A stretch of 64,000 nucleotides of DNA from Parahoeflea halophila (GCF_900220985.1 NZ_OCPC01000006.1:265256-329255), one strand, 5' to 3'; shown: positions 1-8,355, counted from the stretch's first letter. Numbers and translations: made by a program. Notes: generated by a model from the letters alone, not told the origin.

Positions 1-643
1 GGTCTATTACGCTCTGCAGTTCACCACCGCCACCAATGGCACACTGATCTACACCACCTCGCCGCTGATGGTGATCATCCTCGAACGCCTGTTTTTCGGC
101 CGTCCGACCAGCGGGCGCGAAATTGCCGGCATCGTTGTCGGCTTCCTCGGTGTGGCAATCATCGTGCTTAAGGGCGACCTGAACGTGCTGACGACGATGT
201 CTTTCAACCTCGGCGACCTGATGTTTATCGCCGCGGCCCTCTCATGGGCCGGCTATTCGGTGCTGCTCAAGGGGCACCGTACCGATGGGCTGCCGGTTTC
301 GGCGCTGTTTGCCATCGTCACGCTCTCGGGTGCGCTGCTGCTGGCGCCGTTTGCGTTGTGGGAGTATCTCACCGGCGCGATGATGCCGCAAACCTGGAGC
401 GCCTGGGGCGGCATTGCCGGCATCGTCGTGTTCTCGTCCCTGCTGGCGTTTTCCGGCTATCAGTACGGCGTCGCCCGGTTGGGCGCTTCGACGGCAAGCG
501 TCTTCATGTATCTGTTGCCGCCCTATGGCGTCGGCCTAGCCGTACTGGTGCTGGGGGAACCTTTTGAAACCCACCACGCCATCGGCATCTGCACCGTGCT
601 GGCCGGACTAGTCCTGGCGACGGCTCCGCGCAAAAAGCGCTGA
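1..643 (+). CDS. EamA/DMT-family transporter, 3' part
   Basis: Partial gene: the reading frame is open from the first bases of the window, so the start lies upstream. The visible ~213 residues are almost entirely hydrophobic helices separated by short basic loops, the layout of the second half of a ten-helix EamA (RhaT/YdcZ-type) exporter. A glycine/proline-rich helix near the end (LPPYGVGLAVLVLGEP) resembles the conserved closing motif of the family, and a basic tail follows. It would export small metabolites through the inner membrane; the substrate cannot be read from sequence. It converges on the CcdA-like gene, with stops about 28 bp apart. Confidence 0.85.
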   Translation, partial: VYYALQFTTATNGTLIYTTSPLMVIILERLFFGRPTSGREIAGIVVGFLGVAIIVLKGDLNVLTTMSFNLGDLMFIAAALSWAGYSVLLKGHRTDGLPVSALFAIVTLSGALLLAPFALWEYLTGAMMPQTWSAWGGIAGIVVFSSLLAFSGYQYGVARLGASTASVFMYLLPPYGVGLAVLVLGEPFETHHAIGICTVLAGLVLATAPRKKR

Positions 644-671
644 AGGCGATTGCCGGCAAGCAGCTGTTAGT

Positions 672-1418
672 TCAGCCGATCATGCCCAGAGCAGGAAAGG
701 TCTCGAGCAGCCAGTACGCCATGGTTGCCATGCCGCCGGTCAGAAACAGGATCCCGGTCAGCACCAGAAGTGCTCCGGTGACCTTCTCGATCGTACCGAG
801 ATACCTGCGGAATTTCTGCGAAAACCGCATGAACCGCTCGGAGAACAACCCAGCAATCCAGAATGGCACCGCAAGCCCGAGCGAGTATGCTGCCAGCAAC
901 AGCGCCCCGTCGCCCACGGTTTCCTTTCCGGCCGCAACCCCAAGCACCGCGCCGAGTACCGGACCGATGCAGGGCGTCCAGCCAAAGGCAAACGCCAGCC
1001 CCATCACATAGGCGCCCGACAGCGTGGCCGGCTTGCCGCCACCGGCAAACCGCGCTTCTCGGGCCAGCAGCCCAATACGAAAAACGCCGAGAAAGTGCAG
1101 GCCCATCAGGATGATGACGATGCCGCCGAGCTTGGCCAAAAGATCCATGTGCTGACGCAGCGCCACCCCGATGCTCGACGCCCCCGCGCCAAGCGCCACG
1201 AACACGGTGGCAAAGCCCAGGGTAAAGAAGACTGAGGCAAAAAACACCGCCCGCCGCGTGTCCCTGGCCCGGGCCTCGGCTCCGCTGCCGCGGAAATCCT
1301 CGACCGATACCCCGGCCATGTAACACAGATAAGGCGGCACCAGCGGCAGCACGCAGGGCGACAGGAAGGACAAGGCTCCCGCGAAAATGACGGTGAGCAG
1401 CGAAATGTCGGCAATCAT
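672..1418 (-). CDS. CcdA/DsbD-transmembrane-type cytochrome c biogenesis protein
   Basis: A polytopic membrane protein of about 248 residues with six predicted helices. The signature cysteines are present: LSPCVLPL in helix 1 and WTPCIGP in the fourth, the pair that relays reducing equivalents from cytoplasmic thioredoxin to the periplasm in CcdA/DsbD proteins. Family knowledge places it in cytochrome c maturation or periplasmic thiol reduction. An in-frame GTG lies directly before the chosen ATG, so the true start could be one codon earlier. No periplasmic thioredoxin partner is adjacent; the gene sits next to tRNA-Lys, outside the integrated element. Confidence 0.85.
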   Translation of the reverse strand: MIADISLLTVIFAGALSFLSPCVLPLVPPYLCYMAGVSVEDFRGSGAEARARDTRRAVFFASVFFTLGFATVFVALGAGASSIGVALRQHMDLLAKLGGIVIILMGLHFLGVFRIGLLAREARFAGGGKPATLSGAYVMGLAFAFGWTPCIGPVLGAVLGVAAGKETVGDGALLLAAYSLGLAVPFWIAGLFSERFMRFSQKFRRYLGTIEKVTGALLVLTGILFLTGGMATMAYWLLETFPALGMIG

Positions 1419-1421
1419 CAC

Positions 1422-1753
1422 GAGATCAGGAATCCTCTGTCACACGGACTGGATGGCGCGAACGGGCGCTTGCGGCGGCGAGGCCTCTCTCTACCCGCCC
1501 ATCCGTCAAATCGCCAGTCACGTTTTGGAGCGCACCGCGTGACCCCTCGCCCGACGCATCCGGATATGGCGCGGTACGCATGGCACTGGTATGTACTGTA
1601 AAACAGGCCGCCGGAGTGCCTTTCGACGGCAAGCCGCAAGCACTGCGAAAAAACAGCTTGATGCAGCTGTTTTTGCGGTTGACCATGGACAGATGCCTGC
1701 CTATGTTCCGCGCCATTCGGGCCGACGCCGCAAGCGTCCGGCCCGCTATGTGA
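1422..1753. other. Intergenic region before tRNA-Lys
   Basis: About 330 bp between the CcdA-like gene and tRNA-Lys. I see no convincing gene. It should contain promoters for both neighbours, but no clear -35/-10 pair stands out. Confidence 0.4.
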
Positions 1754-1829
1754 GAGAGCGTAGCTCAGCTGGTAGAGCAACTGACTTTTAATCAGTAGGT
1801 CCAGGGTTCGAACCCCTGCGCTCTCACCA
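1754..1829 (+). tRNA. tRNA-Lys (anticodon TTT)
   Basis: A 76-nt cloverleaf. The acceptor stem GAGAGCG pairs with CGCTCTC, followed by A and an encoded CCA. The D-arm contains AGCTCAGCTGGTAGAGC, the anticodon loop CTTTTAA has TTT at 1787-1789, and the T-arm has GGTTCGAACCCC. The gene is intact although an element is integrated in it: the 45 bp from the anticodon loop to the CCA end also occur at the far end of the element. The 3' half in use is therefore the copy brought by the element. Confidence 0.97.
1785..1829 (+). repeat. attL core (45-bp direct repeat, copy 1)
   Basis: Identical over 45 bp to 22945-22989. It starts at the anticodon loop (CTTTTAATC...) and ends at the CCA. The bases on both sides differ between copies, which defines the limits. 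It lies inside the functional tRNA gene. Confidence 0.95.
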
Positions 1830-1893
1830 AAAAACATAAGAAAATCAAGAATTTACCATCCGTCCCATGTGGCATGCCGTCGGGCGAGCGGCG

Positions 1894-1978
1894 CAATGCA
1901 CGAACAATGCACGGAACATTTTAGGCGGTGCACTCGTTGGTGCGCCGGCCGCAATCGCAATGCACGCGCCAATGCACG
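1894..1978 (+). promoter_or_regulatory. Cluster of four CAATGCACG motifs, putative integrase arm sites
   Basis: CAATGCACG occurs as direct repeats at 1894-1902, 1905-1913, 1958-1966 and 1970-1978, forming two pairs spaced 11-12 bp, with a degenerate GGTGCACTCG between them. The same 9-mer occurs twice, in inverted orientation to each other, at the right end upstream of the integrase (22788-22813). Position just inside both core repeats, together with tandem spacing, fits arm-type sites for the integrase N-terminal domain. The role is inferred. Confidence 0.6.
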
Positions 1979-1979
1979 T

Positions 1980-2003
1980 AAAAAACCCGGCACTATGGCC
2001 GGG
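1980..2003 (-). terminator. Rho-independent terminator at the left end of the element
   Basis: Read on the minus strand, the stem CCCGGC/GCCGGG with a 6-nt loop is followed by six T. It lies about 28 bp after the stop of the leftmost gene, so it closes that operon before the attachment site. Confidence 0.75.
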
Positions 2004-2031
2004 CTTAATCTGTTTGCGGTCGTGGGGCTGG

Positions 2032-2418
2032 TCAGGCTGCTAAGTCCAAGCGCGCGAGTGCATCATCAAATGACAAAATGAAGAATGACATGACCGTTCC
2101 GTCGCCGTGAATGCCAACCGGCCCCTTCACTACGAAGTCGCCAGCTTCAACTCCTACACCGAAAAGTGCGGCGGCGGCGTGGCCGCAAATCTCTTGATAG
2201 TCGGCGAAGATGCCATCCCTGATGCTCAGCCAAGCGTCTGGCAAGTTGAACACGGCATTGTCATCAGGGAAGATGTACCCGAAAGTATAATCCCCGTCTG
2301 GTATGCCGATTGCGGCTGTGGAGTTCCATCGCACTGCATCGGTAATGCCCCAAAACTCAACCGACAGCCCTTGAACCGAAATGCATGGCGCTGGTTCGTT
2401 GATTGCCCTGTTCGCCAT
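2032..2418 (-). CDS. Hypothetical protein of the phage-like element
   Basis: A 128-aa acidic protein with no family I recognise, no signal peptide and no clear membrane helix. It contains a central FPDDNAVFNLPDAWLSIRDG stretch and a hydrophobic, aspartate-rich C-terminus. Its ATG overlaps the TAA stop of the upstream HTH gene (TAATG), so the two are translationally coupled. A good terminator follows. Its position between a small HTH protein and attL suggests an accessory or regulatory role, but this is only context. Confidence 0.6.
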   Translation of the reverse strand: MANRAINEPAPCISVQGLSVEFWGITDAVRWNSTAAIGIPDGDYTFGYIFPDDNAVFNLPDAWLSIRDGIFADYQEICGHAAAALFGVGVEAGDFVVKGPVGIHGDGTVMSFFILSFDDALARLDLAA

Positions 2419-2636
2419 TACGCCGCCTCCTTCATGGGAGGGCCGACCGGCGCGACAGTCTCAGCGCCAAGCGTGTTGATGTAGTGCTGCACGTCACGGG
2501 CGCGGACCATCACCTTGGTTCCCACCTTCATCGTCGGCGGCAACGTGCCGTCACCCTCGCGCTTGCGGTATGTGATTTCGGCTACGCCAAGGCGGCGCGA
2601 AGCCTCGGCCCGGCTGATCAGTATGTTCCCTTCCAT
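2418..2636 (-). CDS. AlpA/excisionase-like small HTH protein
   Basis: A 72-aa protein. SRAEASRRLGVAEITYRKREGD reads as a MerR/AlpA-type helix-turn-helix, and VMVRARDVQHYINTLG matches the closing wing and helix of AlpA/Xis-like proteins that read 'right residue, then DV..YI'. Such proteins act as recombination directionality factors or activators of integrase genes. The start has a strong GGGAG Shine-Dalgarno. An inverted repeat, TTGACACG/CGTGTCAA, lies 130 bp upstream. It is one of three small HTH genes in the element; whether this or one at the right end is the excisionase cannot be told from sequence. Confidence 0.65.
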   Translation of the reverse strand: MEGNILISRAEASRRLGVAEITYRKREGDGTLPPTMKVGTKVMVRARDVQHYINTLGAETVAPVGPPMKEAA

Positions 2637-3255
2637 TTACGTCTCCCTTCCCAGCCAGCCCTCAAAGCTGGCTCATTATGGTTGAAACCTACAAAGGTGA
2701 CTTAAACCGGATATTGCTTGTTACAAGGTTATATACTCGCTAATGCGGCACCCAATTGTATTTTTTGACACGGAATAACGTGAAAGCGTGTCAACAAATA
2801 AATATAACTACCGCTCGCACATTTTTATTACCAATGAACGCCAGTAATCACCCGACCCCATTTGCGGGGCCGGGATTGATCGGAGAAGCCAACATGGGGA
2901 CAATAGGGGCGGTAGGGGGCAATCTCAACAGAATGCCATATAGCGAATAGGCTGAGGCACTGCATTATCAGCGGTTATCGCGGAATAAACGGCGGGGTCA
3001 TACGTTCACGCTTGGCTGGGGCGCTTTGGGATCAGGATACTTCCGCCCGGTTTGGGCGCTTAACGAGATTGCGGCGTAGGCGCTGTCAGCCCATAGCAGC
3101 CGTCCATACAGATCGCAGCGAACAACGGCTTCGAGCCCAAACTTACAGAGCTATCGCGGTGCTGCAAACGGCAGCTTACAGAAATCGATCTGGTTGTCTC
3201 ATAAACGACATGCTTTCTAGTCTTTGGTATTGGGTATTCTAATCGGAACAACGTT
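2637..3255. other. Intergenic region between leftward HTH gene and rightward cargo gene
   Basis: About 620 bp separating divergent genes. It contains the inverted repeat at 2765-2794 and an AT-rich tract around 2710-2830 suited to promoters. No ORF here has a convincing ribosome-binding site or protein-like composition. Confidence 0.4.
2765..2794. promoter_or_regulatory. Inverted repeat TTGACACG-N14-CGTGTCAA, putative operator
   Basis: A perfect 8-bp inverted repeat in an AT-rich divergent intergenic region. The half-site TTGACA/TGTCAA also appears in pairs in the two other regulatory regions of the element (17230-17262 and 21376-21410), suggesting a common regulator. No protein assignment is possible from sequence. 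Confidence 0.45.
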
Positions 3256-3885
3256 ATGCCCATGATTCAATGCAGTGACGGAACTCACCTAGAAGCTGGC
3301 GAGGACGAATATGTGCAATTTCGAGATTGGCTGGCAGTAGATTCCGATCTTGCTCAGCGAATTTCAGAACTATTCTGGTTGGACATGTTTGTTGGTTACA
3401 AACGTTCGTCACTCGATTGTCGATCTGTGTTGGAGACGGTCAAGAACCTTGAAAAAGGTGAGCCGAAAAACGGCGTAAGACCAGCTTCAGAATTCACACG
3501 TCCGCCTTTGAAAGGTCTTTGGCATAAGCACCATTACTCCGGTCCATATCTACCAATGAACGTTGCGAATAATCTCCCAGACGAAATGCTTAAAGAGTTG
3601 GTCGAGAACCTAAAAACAGAGGACATTTCGCCAGAAGAGCAGAACAGAAGATGTCTAGGCGAAGCGATGAAACTTGTGAAGCACTCTCTTGCGGACCGAA
3701 GCGCTGATCAAAGGTTGACCGGGGAGTGGATAATCTTCGCAAAATCAGATGCAGGAAATTTGTACCTTTCTCTCGGCTACCACAAAATTGGACGCCCCGC
3801 GAAGGGCAGAGATGAATTCTTGATTGGAAGAATTAGAGAACACTGCGTGAATGAATTTCCTAATATACTCAGACTTAAAGAGTAA
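3256..3885 (+). CDS. Hypothetical cargo protein on the plus strand
   Basis: A 209-aa protein transcribed opposite to the rest of the element, with clearly lower GC than the neighbouring phage genes, both signs of a separately acquired moron. No family is recognised. Visible features are a tryptophan-rich segment (RISELFWLDMF), basic and acidic alternation, and a C-terminus (TGEWIIFAKSDAGNLYLSLGYH) that reads as a beta hairpin followed by helix. There is no signal peptide or membrane helix, so a cytoplasmic protein is expected. ATG 3256 is used; a second ATG two codons later is possible because the ribosome-binding site is weak. Confidence 0.65.
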   Translation: MPMIQCSDGTHLEAGEDEYVQFRDWLAVDSDLAQRISELFWLDMFVGYKRSSLDCRSVLETVKNLEKGEPKNGVRPASEFTRPPLKGLWHKHHYSGPYLPMNVANNLPDEMLKELVENLKTEDISPEEQNRRCLGEAMKLVKHSLADRSADQRLTGEWIIFAKSDAGNLYLSLGYHKIGRPAKGRDEFLIGRIREHCVNEFPNILRLKE

Positions 3886-4146
3886 GTCGAATCCTATGCC
3901 ACTGTGGCGAGCTTTTTAGTGACAGCGGACGTTCGGCTTCCAAATCTGAAGGTCAGCTAGGTCCGCATAGCCGCCATCTGTTGTCTCTGCGTCGAACGGC
4001 AGCTTCCCGCCATTTCCAGACTTGGCCTACGCCTCAAAATGAGAGAGCACGACGCTCCATCTGGAAACCCAACTCCGCGCCCTTTGACCCCATCCGCAAA
4101 TCAGCTATCTAGAACACGGGACGGGACAACCTCAACAGGATGCCTC

Positions 4147-4377
4147 ATGACGAAAAGACCAAAGCGCCACCCTGGCCTTACCGATGCTCAAACCGCCGCC
4201 CTGATTGCCAGCGTCGCCAATCTGCACAATGATCTTGTGCCGCTCATGGCGGCGCTCAAACCGCAATGCCCCGACTATCTGGCGATCATAGAACTGAGCG
4301 CTGCGCTAGCGCGTGTGGTCAGGGAGACGACCGGCGACGATCCGCCTTGGATGGCGGCGCGGGTTTGGCGGGGTTGA
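4147..4377 (+). CDS. Small hypothetical protein
   Basis: A 76-aa mostly helical protein with a basic N-terminus, not recognised. The chosen ATG has AGGA seven bases upstream; the longer open frame to 4039 has atypical composition. Its GC content and codon use are like the phage core rather than the AT-rich cargo on either side. It could be a remnant of a longer gene. Confidence 0.45.
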   Translation: MTKRPKRHPGLTDAQTAALIASVANLHNDLVPLMAALKPQCPDYLAIIELSAALARVVRETTGDDPPWMAARVWRG

Positions 4378-4467
4378 TGTGCATGGGCGATGATCATTTA
4401 CAGATGCATCGCGTATGCAGCCTACAGATACCGAGCGGCGCAACAACCGGTTGGGCGCTAAACAAAC

Positions 4468-4656
4468 CTATTGCGCTTCGCCGCCAACACCAATGTCCAG
4501 TTTTCCAGCGTCCAGCTTTTCGAATATCTGTCGCACCGCCGTTTCGCTGCGCTCAGACACCGATTTTCGTCTCCGGTCAGGAAGCAAAAAATCAAGCATT
4601 TCATACGACATCTCATGCTTACTTTCTTTATAGAAATCTTCCATGGCTTCACTCAT
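4468..4656 (-). CDS. Small acidic protein, third gene of the Ntn-hydrolase operon
   Basis: A 62-aa charged, helical protein with an acidic N-terminal half and a basic RRRK segment in the middle; not recognised. Its ATG overlaps the stop of the proteasome-like gene in an ATGA arrangement, a strong sign of translational coupling and co-expression. It could be a regulator, adaptor or substrate of the hydrolase, or an antidote, but nothing in the sequence decides between these. Confidence 0.6.
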   Translation of the reverse strand: MSEAMEDFYKESKHEMSYEMLDFLLPDRRRKSVSERSETAVRQIFEKLDAGKLDIGVGGEAQ

Positions 4657-5906
4657 GTCGATGAACCTCCGTACTTTCTTGTGCGCCTCGAATTGAAATC
4701 CTGATTAATCTCTAAATCAAAATAATGCTTGCGTTTAATCCAAACAAAACCATCAGATTTTGAAATTACGGCTACATCCACCGGGCCGCCGACCGACTCG
4801 ATCTTTGAATCTATTTTCCTACGAAGAGAGGTAATTTCCACCAATGCTTCAGCCATAGCCGCCATCTCTTCCTTCGGCAGAGATGAAACGACCCTCAACA
4901 TCGGTTTTATCACCTCTTCAATGCGCATTTTCTTAAATTCGTCCATTAGCCCCTTGACTAGAACTTTGTTGTCTGACTCTTGCCTTGCGCGCTCAACCAT
5001 TCGATCTTTTTCCTGAACGTATTCATCGACAATCCTTTTACTTTTCTCATTCAATATGCCCAAGGTTGTGCCGTGTATAAAATCCAAGTAGTCCAATTGC
5101 ATACCCTCCATGAACAGGTACGCAATGTCTGACTGCGCAAATGGAATAACAACAGAAGCCTTATTTTCCTCTTTGTTGAGATTATGAGTACTCGTTACCC
5201 ACGACCTGACATCTTGCCCATATTTTCCATCAACTACTATCTCCTCAAGGCTAGGAAAAATCTCTTTGTCGCCGTAGCCTGCAAAGACAACCCCTGTCTC
5301 GAATGATGAAATGTACTGACGCCTAGATCTCTCGTAGCATAATGTAATCATCTTTGAATGCATGGTTGAGGTCACATGTATTTTTGCAAGCTCCACCATG
5401 AATGATTTAATCATTTTTGAGTACAATCTAGCAAAGGCATCCCTACCATATTTGTCATTAATTATTGGCAGGTCCTTGGCATTTTCAATTTGTAATTCTA
5501 CTGAATCCAGAAAAGATTTTCTTTTCTTTAGTCCTCCTGAGATGGTATCTATATGCTCGCAGCAGTCTACAATACTATTAACAAAGCATGTCATTAAGTT
5601 GAGGTTATTTAGATTTTTGCTAGGTCCAGAAAAATCAGATAAAAAATCGACAAAATCCTCCCTGAGTTCATAAAGGTAGTCAAATATTCTTTCTCTAATT
5701 TTTGCTCTATAAGCCTTAATTACAATTTCCCACGGTACGCCGCAGTAATCTCCCGAATTCCATATCATTATTCCGACATCATTGTTTATTGAAACAGAAA
5801 ATAATTTATTGGTATTCTTCCATACGCGCTCTTTTCCGACAGTGACTGCGCTATCAGCAGCCAGTGCAACGGCTGAACGGGTAAGGATGGCGATTTCCGC
5901 GGTCAT
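4653..5906 (-). CDS. Proteasome/HslV-like Ntn hydrolase with long C-terminal extension
   Basis: 417 aa. The start follows a GGGAAG Shine-Dalgarno and makes Thr the second residue. Numbering from that Thr after Met removal, Thr1, Asp17 (in LAADSAVT) and Lys33 (in NTNKLFSV) fall exactly at the catalytic positions of proteasome beta subunits and HslV. A glycine-containing strand (VGIMIWNSGDY) follows, as in that fold. The remaining ~370 residues are far longer than HslV (about 175) and mostly helical. They include a charged coiled-coil-like stretch near residues 285-330 and a C-terminal VDVAVISKSDGFVWIKRK motif. Predicted activity is threonine-type amide or peptide hydrolysis. It is AT-rich compared with the phage core, sits after the tape-measure gene, and is flanked by tiny co-directional genes. 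Biological role unknown. Confidence 0.75.
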   Translation of the reverse strand: MTAEIAILTRSAVALAADSAVTVGKERVWKNTNKLFSVSINNDVGIMIWNSGDYCGVPWEIVIKAYRAKIRERIFDYLYELREDFVDFLSDFSGPSKNLNNLNLMTCFVNSIVDCCEHIDTISGGLKKRKSFLDSVELQIENAKDLPIINDKYGRDAFARLYSKMIKSFMVELAKIHVTSTMHSKMITLCYERSRRQYISSFETGVVFAGYGDKEIFPSLEEIVVDGKYGQDVRSWVTSTHNLNKEENKASVVIPFAQSDIAYLFMEGMQLDYLDFIHGTTLGILNEKSKRIVDEYVQEKDRMVERARQESDNKVLVKGLMDEFKKMRIEEVIKPMLRVVSSLPKEEMAAMAEALVEITSLRRKIDSKIESVGGPVDVAVISKSDGFVWIKRKHYFDLEINQDFNSRRTRKYGGSST

Positions 5907-5917
5907 TTTCTTCCCAG

Positions 5918-6034
5918 TCAGCGGCGGCTGCTCGGCGGGGACCATGTCACGTTGAGCTTGTAGTAAGCTTCAGCGAAAAGATACCCCTTTGATTCCGCCG
6001 CTTCTCCCTTGTTGCGCCTATAATAATCCACCAT
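5918..6034 (-). CDS. 38-aa ORF preceding the proteasome-like gene
   Basis: A short ORF (MVDYYRRNKGE...) with a GGAG ribosome-binding site about 11 nt upstream. It ends 11 bp before the start of the proteasome-like gene, close enough for coupled translation. It is tyrosine-rich and basic at the N-terminus with a proline/serine/arginine tail. It could be a genuine small partner or a leader peptide. Statistical support is weak at this length; the support is position and ribosome-binding site. Confidence 0.45.
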   Translation of the reverse strand: MVDYYRRNKGEAAESKGYLFAEAYYKLNVTWSPPSSRR

Positions 6035-6092
6035 TCGTTGATTCTTCTCCGTATGGCAATTCTCCTACGCTTAGCCCAATCACCACCAATGG

Positions 6093-6116
6093 GGGGCGAG
6101 GCACAAGCCCCGCCCC
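6093..6116 (-). terminator. GC-rich hairpin after the tape-measure gene
   Basis: Minus-strand GGGGCGGGGC-TTGT-GCCTCGCCCC, a 10-bp stem with one G-U pair, 9 bp past the tape-measure stop. No T-tract follows, so it may act as an mRNA 3'-end stabiliser or weak terminator separating the structural operon from the cargo operon. Confidence 0.5.
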
Positions 6117-6124
6117 TTCCCGGA

Positions 6125-8350
6125 TCAATCCGACCCTAGTTCTTGAACGCCTGTATCCCCGGCGCGGGCAACGCCCGACGCGCTGGTCTTGCTGCCGGTC
6201 ACTTGCCCGCCGCTCACGCGGACGCTGGTATCCACCCTGACGATGCCGCCCTTGCTGAGTGCCGCCTCGATGCTGGCAGCCCGCGCGTCAATGCTCGCGG
6301 CAATCGCGGTCATTGCCGCCTCAGCGCCAGACGGGCCGCTGGCAACCGGCGCTGTCGGCTGCGCCACGACCGCCGCTGCCGTTGCCGGTGCGGGAATGCC
6401 GCCATTGATCGCGGGAAGGTCAGCCGCCGGGATCGTCGGCGCGATGCTCGCCGCCGCCTTCGCCTCCGGTGCCGCCGCATTGGCAGCATCGGCATTCAGC
6501 CAATCATCGAGCGCCGCCGGGCGCGCCCATGCCGGGATCAATTCAGCAACGGCTTTCAGGTTGGCGACAACTTCACCCATGATGGCGTCAAAGATGCCGC
6601 CGAACAGGTTGGCGAACCAATCCTTGATGCCGGTGAAGGCCGCCTTGACACCCTCGACAATATTGGTGCCGAGTTCGGTTGCCTTGGCAATCACGCCATC
6701 CAGCACTTCCGGCGGGACAATCATCGTGACCAGATCGTAAGCCCAATCGCCAAGCGCCTCAGCGGCCTTGCTGGCGATACTGCCGACTTCGGCGGCGATC
6801 TGCCCGGCAAAGTCCGAAACCGCGCTCACGGCGCTGGAAAAGCCGCTGGTGATGCTATGCCAAATGCTCGCAAAGAAGTCGCTAATCGGACCCCGCCGCC
6901 GGATGATCGCTCCCGCACCGATGGCGAGAAGCGCGACACCCGTGACGATGGCGGCAATCGGGGCTGCCGCTGCCGCCGCTGCGGTGCCGACCGCTGCCAG
7001 TGCTGCGCCGATACCGCCTGCGCTGGACAGCATGGCAAAGCCGACCATAGCGCCACGGAGCGCCACGCCGACACGGGCTGCTACCGGTGCCAGTACGGCG
7101 AAGCCGGTGGTAACGGTGCGGGTTGCGGCAGCGATACCGCTGAGAGCAAAGCCGACCGGGGATAGCGCCGCCACACCGAGGACTGCGAAAGCTGACCACT
7201 GCCTTTGGCCCTCGGAAAGTCCATTGAAGAAGTCGGCAGCGCGACCCGTCAACTCGGCGAACTTCTCGATTGCGGGTGTGAAGGCTTCCGCCAAACTTGC
7301 GCCCGCTGCCCTCACGGAATTGATGGAGTTGGTCAACCGCTGAGACATGGTTGCGTTGACCGATGCAACCTCCTTGTCGATGCTACCAGCCGCGCCGCCT
7401 TCGCGGAGTTTCTTCTCCCGCTCGGCAACCTTCTCAAGATCATTGAGGACGGCAAGATGCGCGGCGACACCCTCTTTGCCGAACAGTTGCGTCAGGGTGG
7501 TTTGCTGCAACTCCTTCGGGAGTTCCGCAACCTTTTTCAGCACCTCCATATATGTCCGGTCGCCATCGACCATCATGGCCTTTTGCACCTTTTCAGCGTC
7601 AAGGCCGAGTTGCCTGTATGCGGCAATCTGCGATTTGGTCGCCGTCTGTCCCGCTTGCAAAGCAAGGGTCGCATTTTTCAGCGCGGTTGCGGCGACTTCC
7701 GGTTCGACCGCGACCGTCATCTGAGTGTTGATCGCCGTCAGGGCGGTGGTGTCGAAGTTCGCACCCTTGCTGTATGCCGCCGCGCGGGCGTTGGCTTCGA
7801 TCACGCGGGCCGCTGTGGTGGCCTCTGCATCTGCGGCATAGTTCACCTCGTCAGCGTACCGTTGCACTTCCGCAATCGTCAGGCCATAGGCTGAGCGGAT
7901 TTTGGCGAGGGAGTTCGCGCTTTCCTCTGCGCTCATATCCATTGCAGTCGCGGTCTTGGCGGCAAGCACGGTGAACGGCAGCGCGTCAACTGCATCGACA
8001 CCGCTGGTCAGGGCTTGCGAGTAGATCGCGCTGAGGGTGCCAAGGTCTTTGCCTGTCGCTTGGATTTCCTTCCGCAACTCGGCTTGCCCGGCGCGGGCTT
8101 CATCGTATCCGAGTTTTTTGATGGCTCCAGCGAGATTTTTTTCATATGTGATGAGATCACGAGATGCGGCGACGATTGTGCCCGCTGCGGCGGCGCTTGC
8201 GGCTGCTGTCTTGTGAGCAAACCGGGCGGCCCCGGTTTCAAAGCGGGCAAGCGTGCCATGAAGGCCGCTGGCGCTTTGCGCGACGGATCGGAAGGCCGCT
8301 AAGGTGCTATCCGTCGCCGTCAATTTAATTGCTGCGGTGAATTTTGTCAT
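6125..8350 (-). CDS. Phage tail tape-measure protein (TP901-like)
   Basis: 741 aa. The N-terminal half is a long helical segment with the ...NAGQTATKSQIAAYRQLGLDAEKV... style of the TP901 tape-measure core and a conserved LPKELQQTTLTQLFGKEGV stretch near residue 285. The middle (about 385-490) holds several hydrophobic helices, and the C-terminal part is alanine/proline-rich. Tape-measure proteins set tail length and line the tail tube; at about 1.5 angstrom per residue this would give a tail near 110 nm. It is the only clear tail gene in the element: no tube, chaperone, baseplate or fibre genes flank it, which is unusual. Confidence 0.88.
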   Translation of the reverse strand: MTKFTAAIKLTATDSTLAAFRSVAQSASGLHGTLARFETGAARFAHKTAAASAAAAGTIVAASRDLITYEKNLAGAIKKLGYDEARAGQAELRKEIQATGKDLGTLSAIYSQALTSGVDAVDALPFTVLAAKTATAMDMSAEESANSLAKIRSAYGLTIAEVQRYADEVNYAADAEATTAARVIEANARAAAYSKGANFDTTALTAINTQMTVAVEPEVAATALKNATLALQAGQTATKSQIAAYRQLGLDAEKVQKAMMVDGDRTYMEVLKKVAELPKELQQTTLTQLFGKEGVAAHLAVLNDLEKVAEREKKLREGGAAGSIDKEVASVNATMSQRLTNSINSVRAAGASLAEAFTPAIEKFAELTGRAADFFNGLSEGQRQWSAFAVLGVAALSPVGFALSGIAAATRTVTTGFAVLAPVAARVGVALRGAMVGFAMLSSAGGIGAALAAVGTAAAAAAAPIAAIVTGVALLAIGAGAIIRRRGPISDFFASIWHSITSGFSSAVSAVSDFAGQIAAEVGSIASKAAEALGDWAYDLVTMIVPPEVLDGVIAKATELGTNIVEGVKAAFTGIKDWFANLFGGIFDAIMGEVVANLKAVAELIPAWARPAALDDWLNADAANAAAPEAKAAASIAPTIPAADLPAINGGIPAPATAAAVVAQPTAPVASGPSGAEAAMTAIAASIDARAASIEAALSKGGIVRVDTSVRVSGGQVTGSKTSASGVARAGDTGVQELGSD

Positions 8351-8355
8351 TCATT

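Noticed and set aside
1591-2081. Plus-strand ORFs running across tRNA-Lys and the arm-site cluster
   Set aside because: They read through a structured tRNA and repeated integrase motifs and have no ribosome-binding site.
2107-2705. Plus-strand ORFs of 100-125 codons over the left HTH and hypothetical genes
   Set aside because: They mirror the minus-strand genes, which have good ribosome-binding sites, coupled stops/starts and a terminator.
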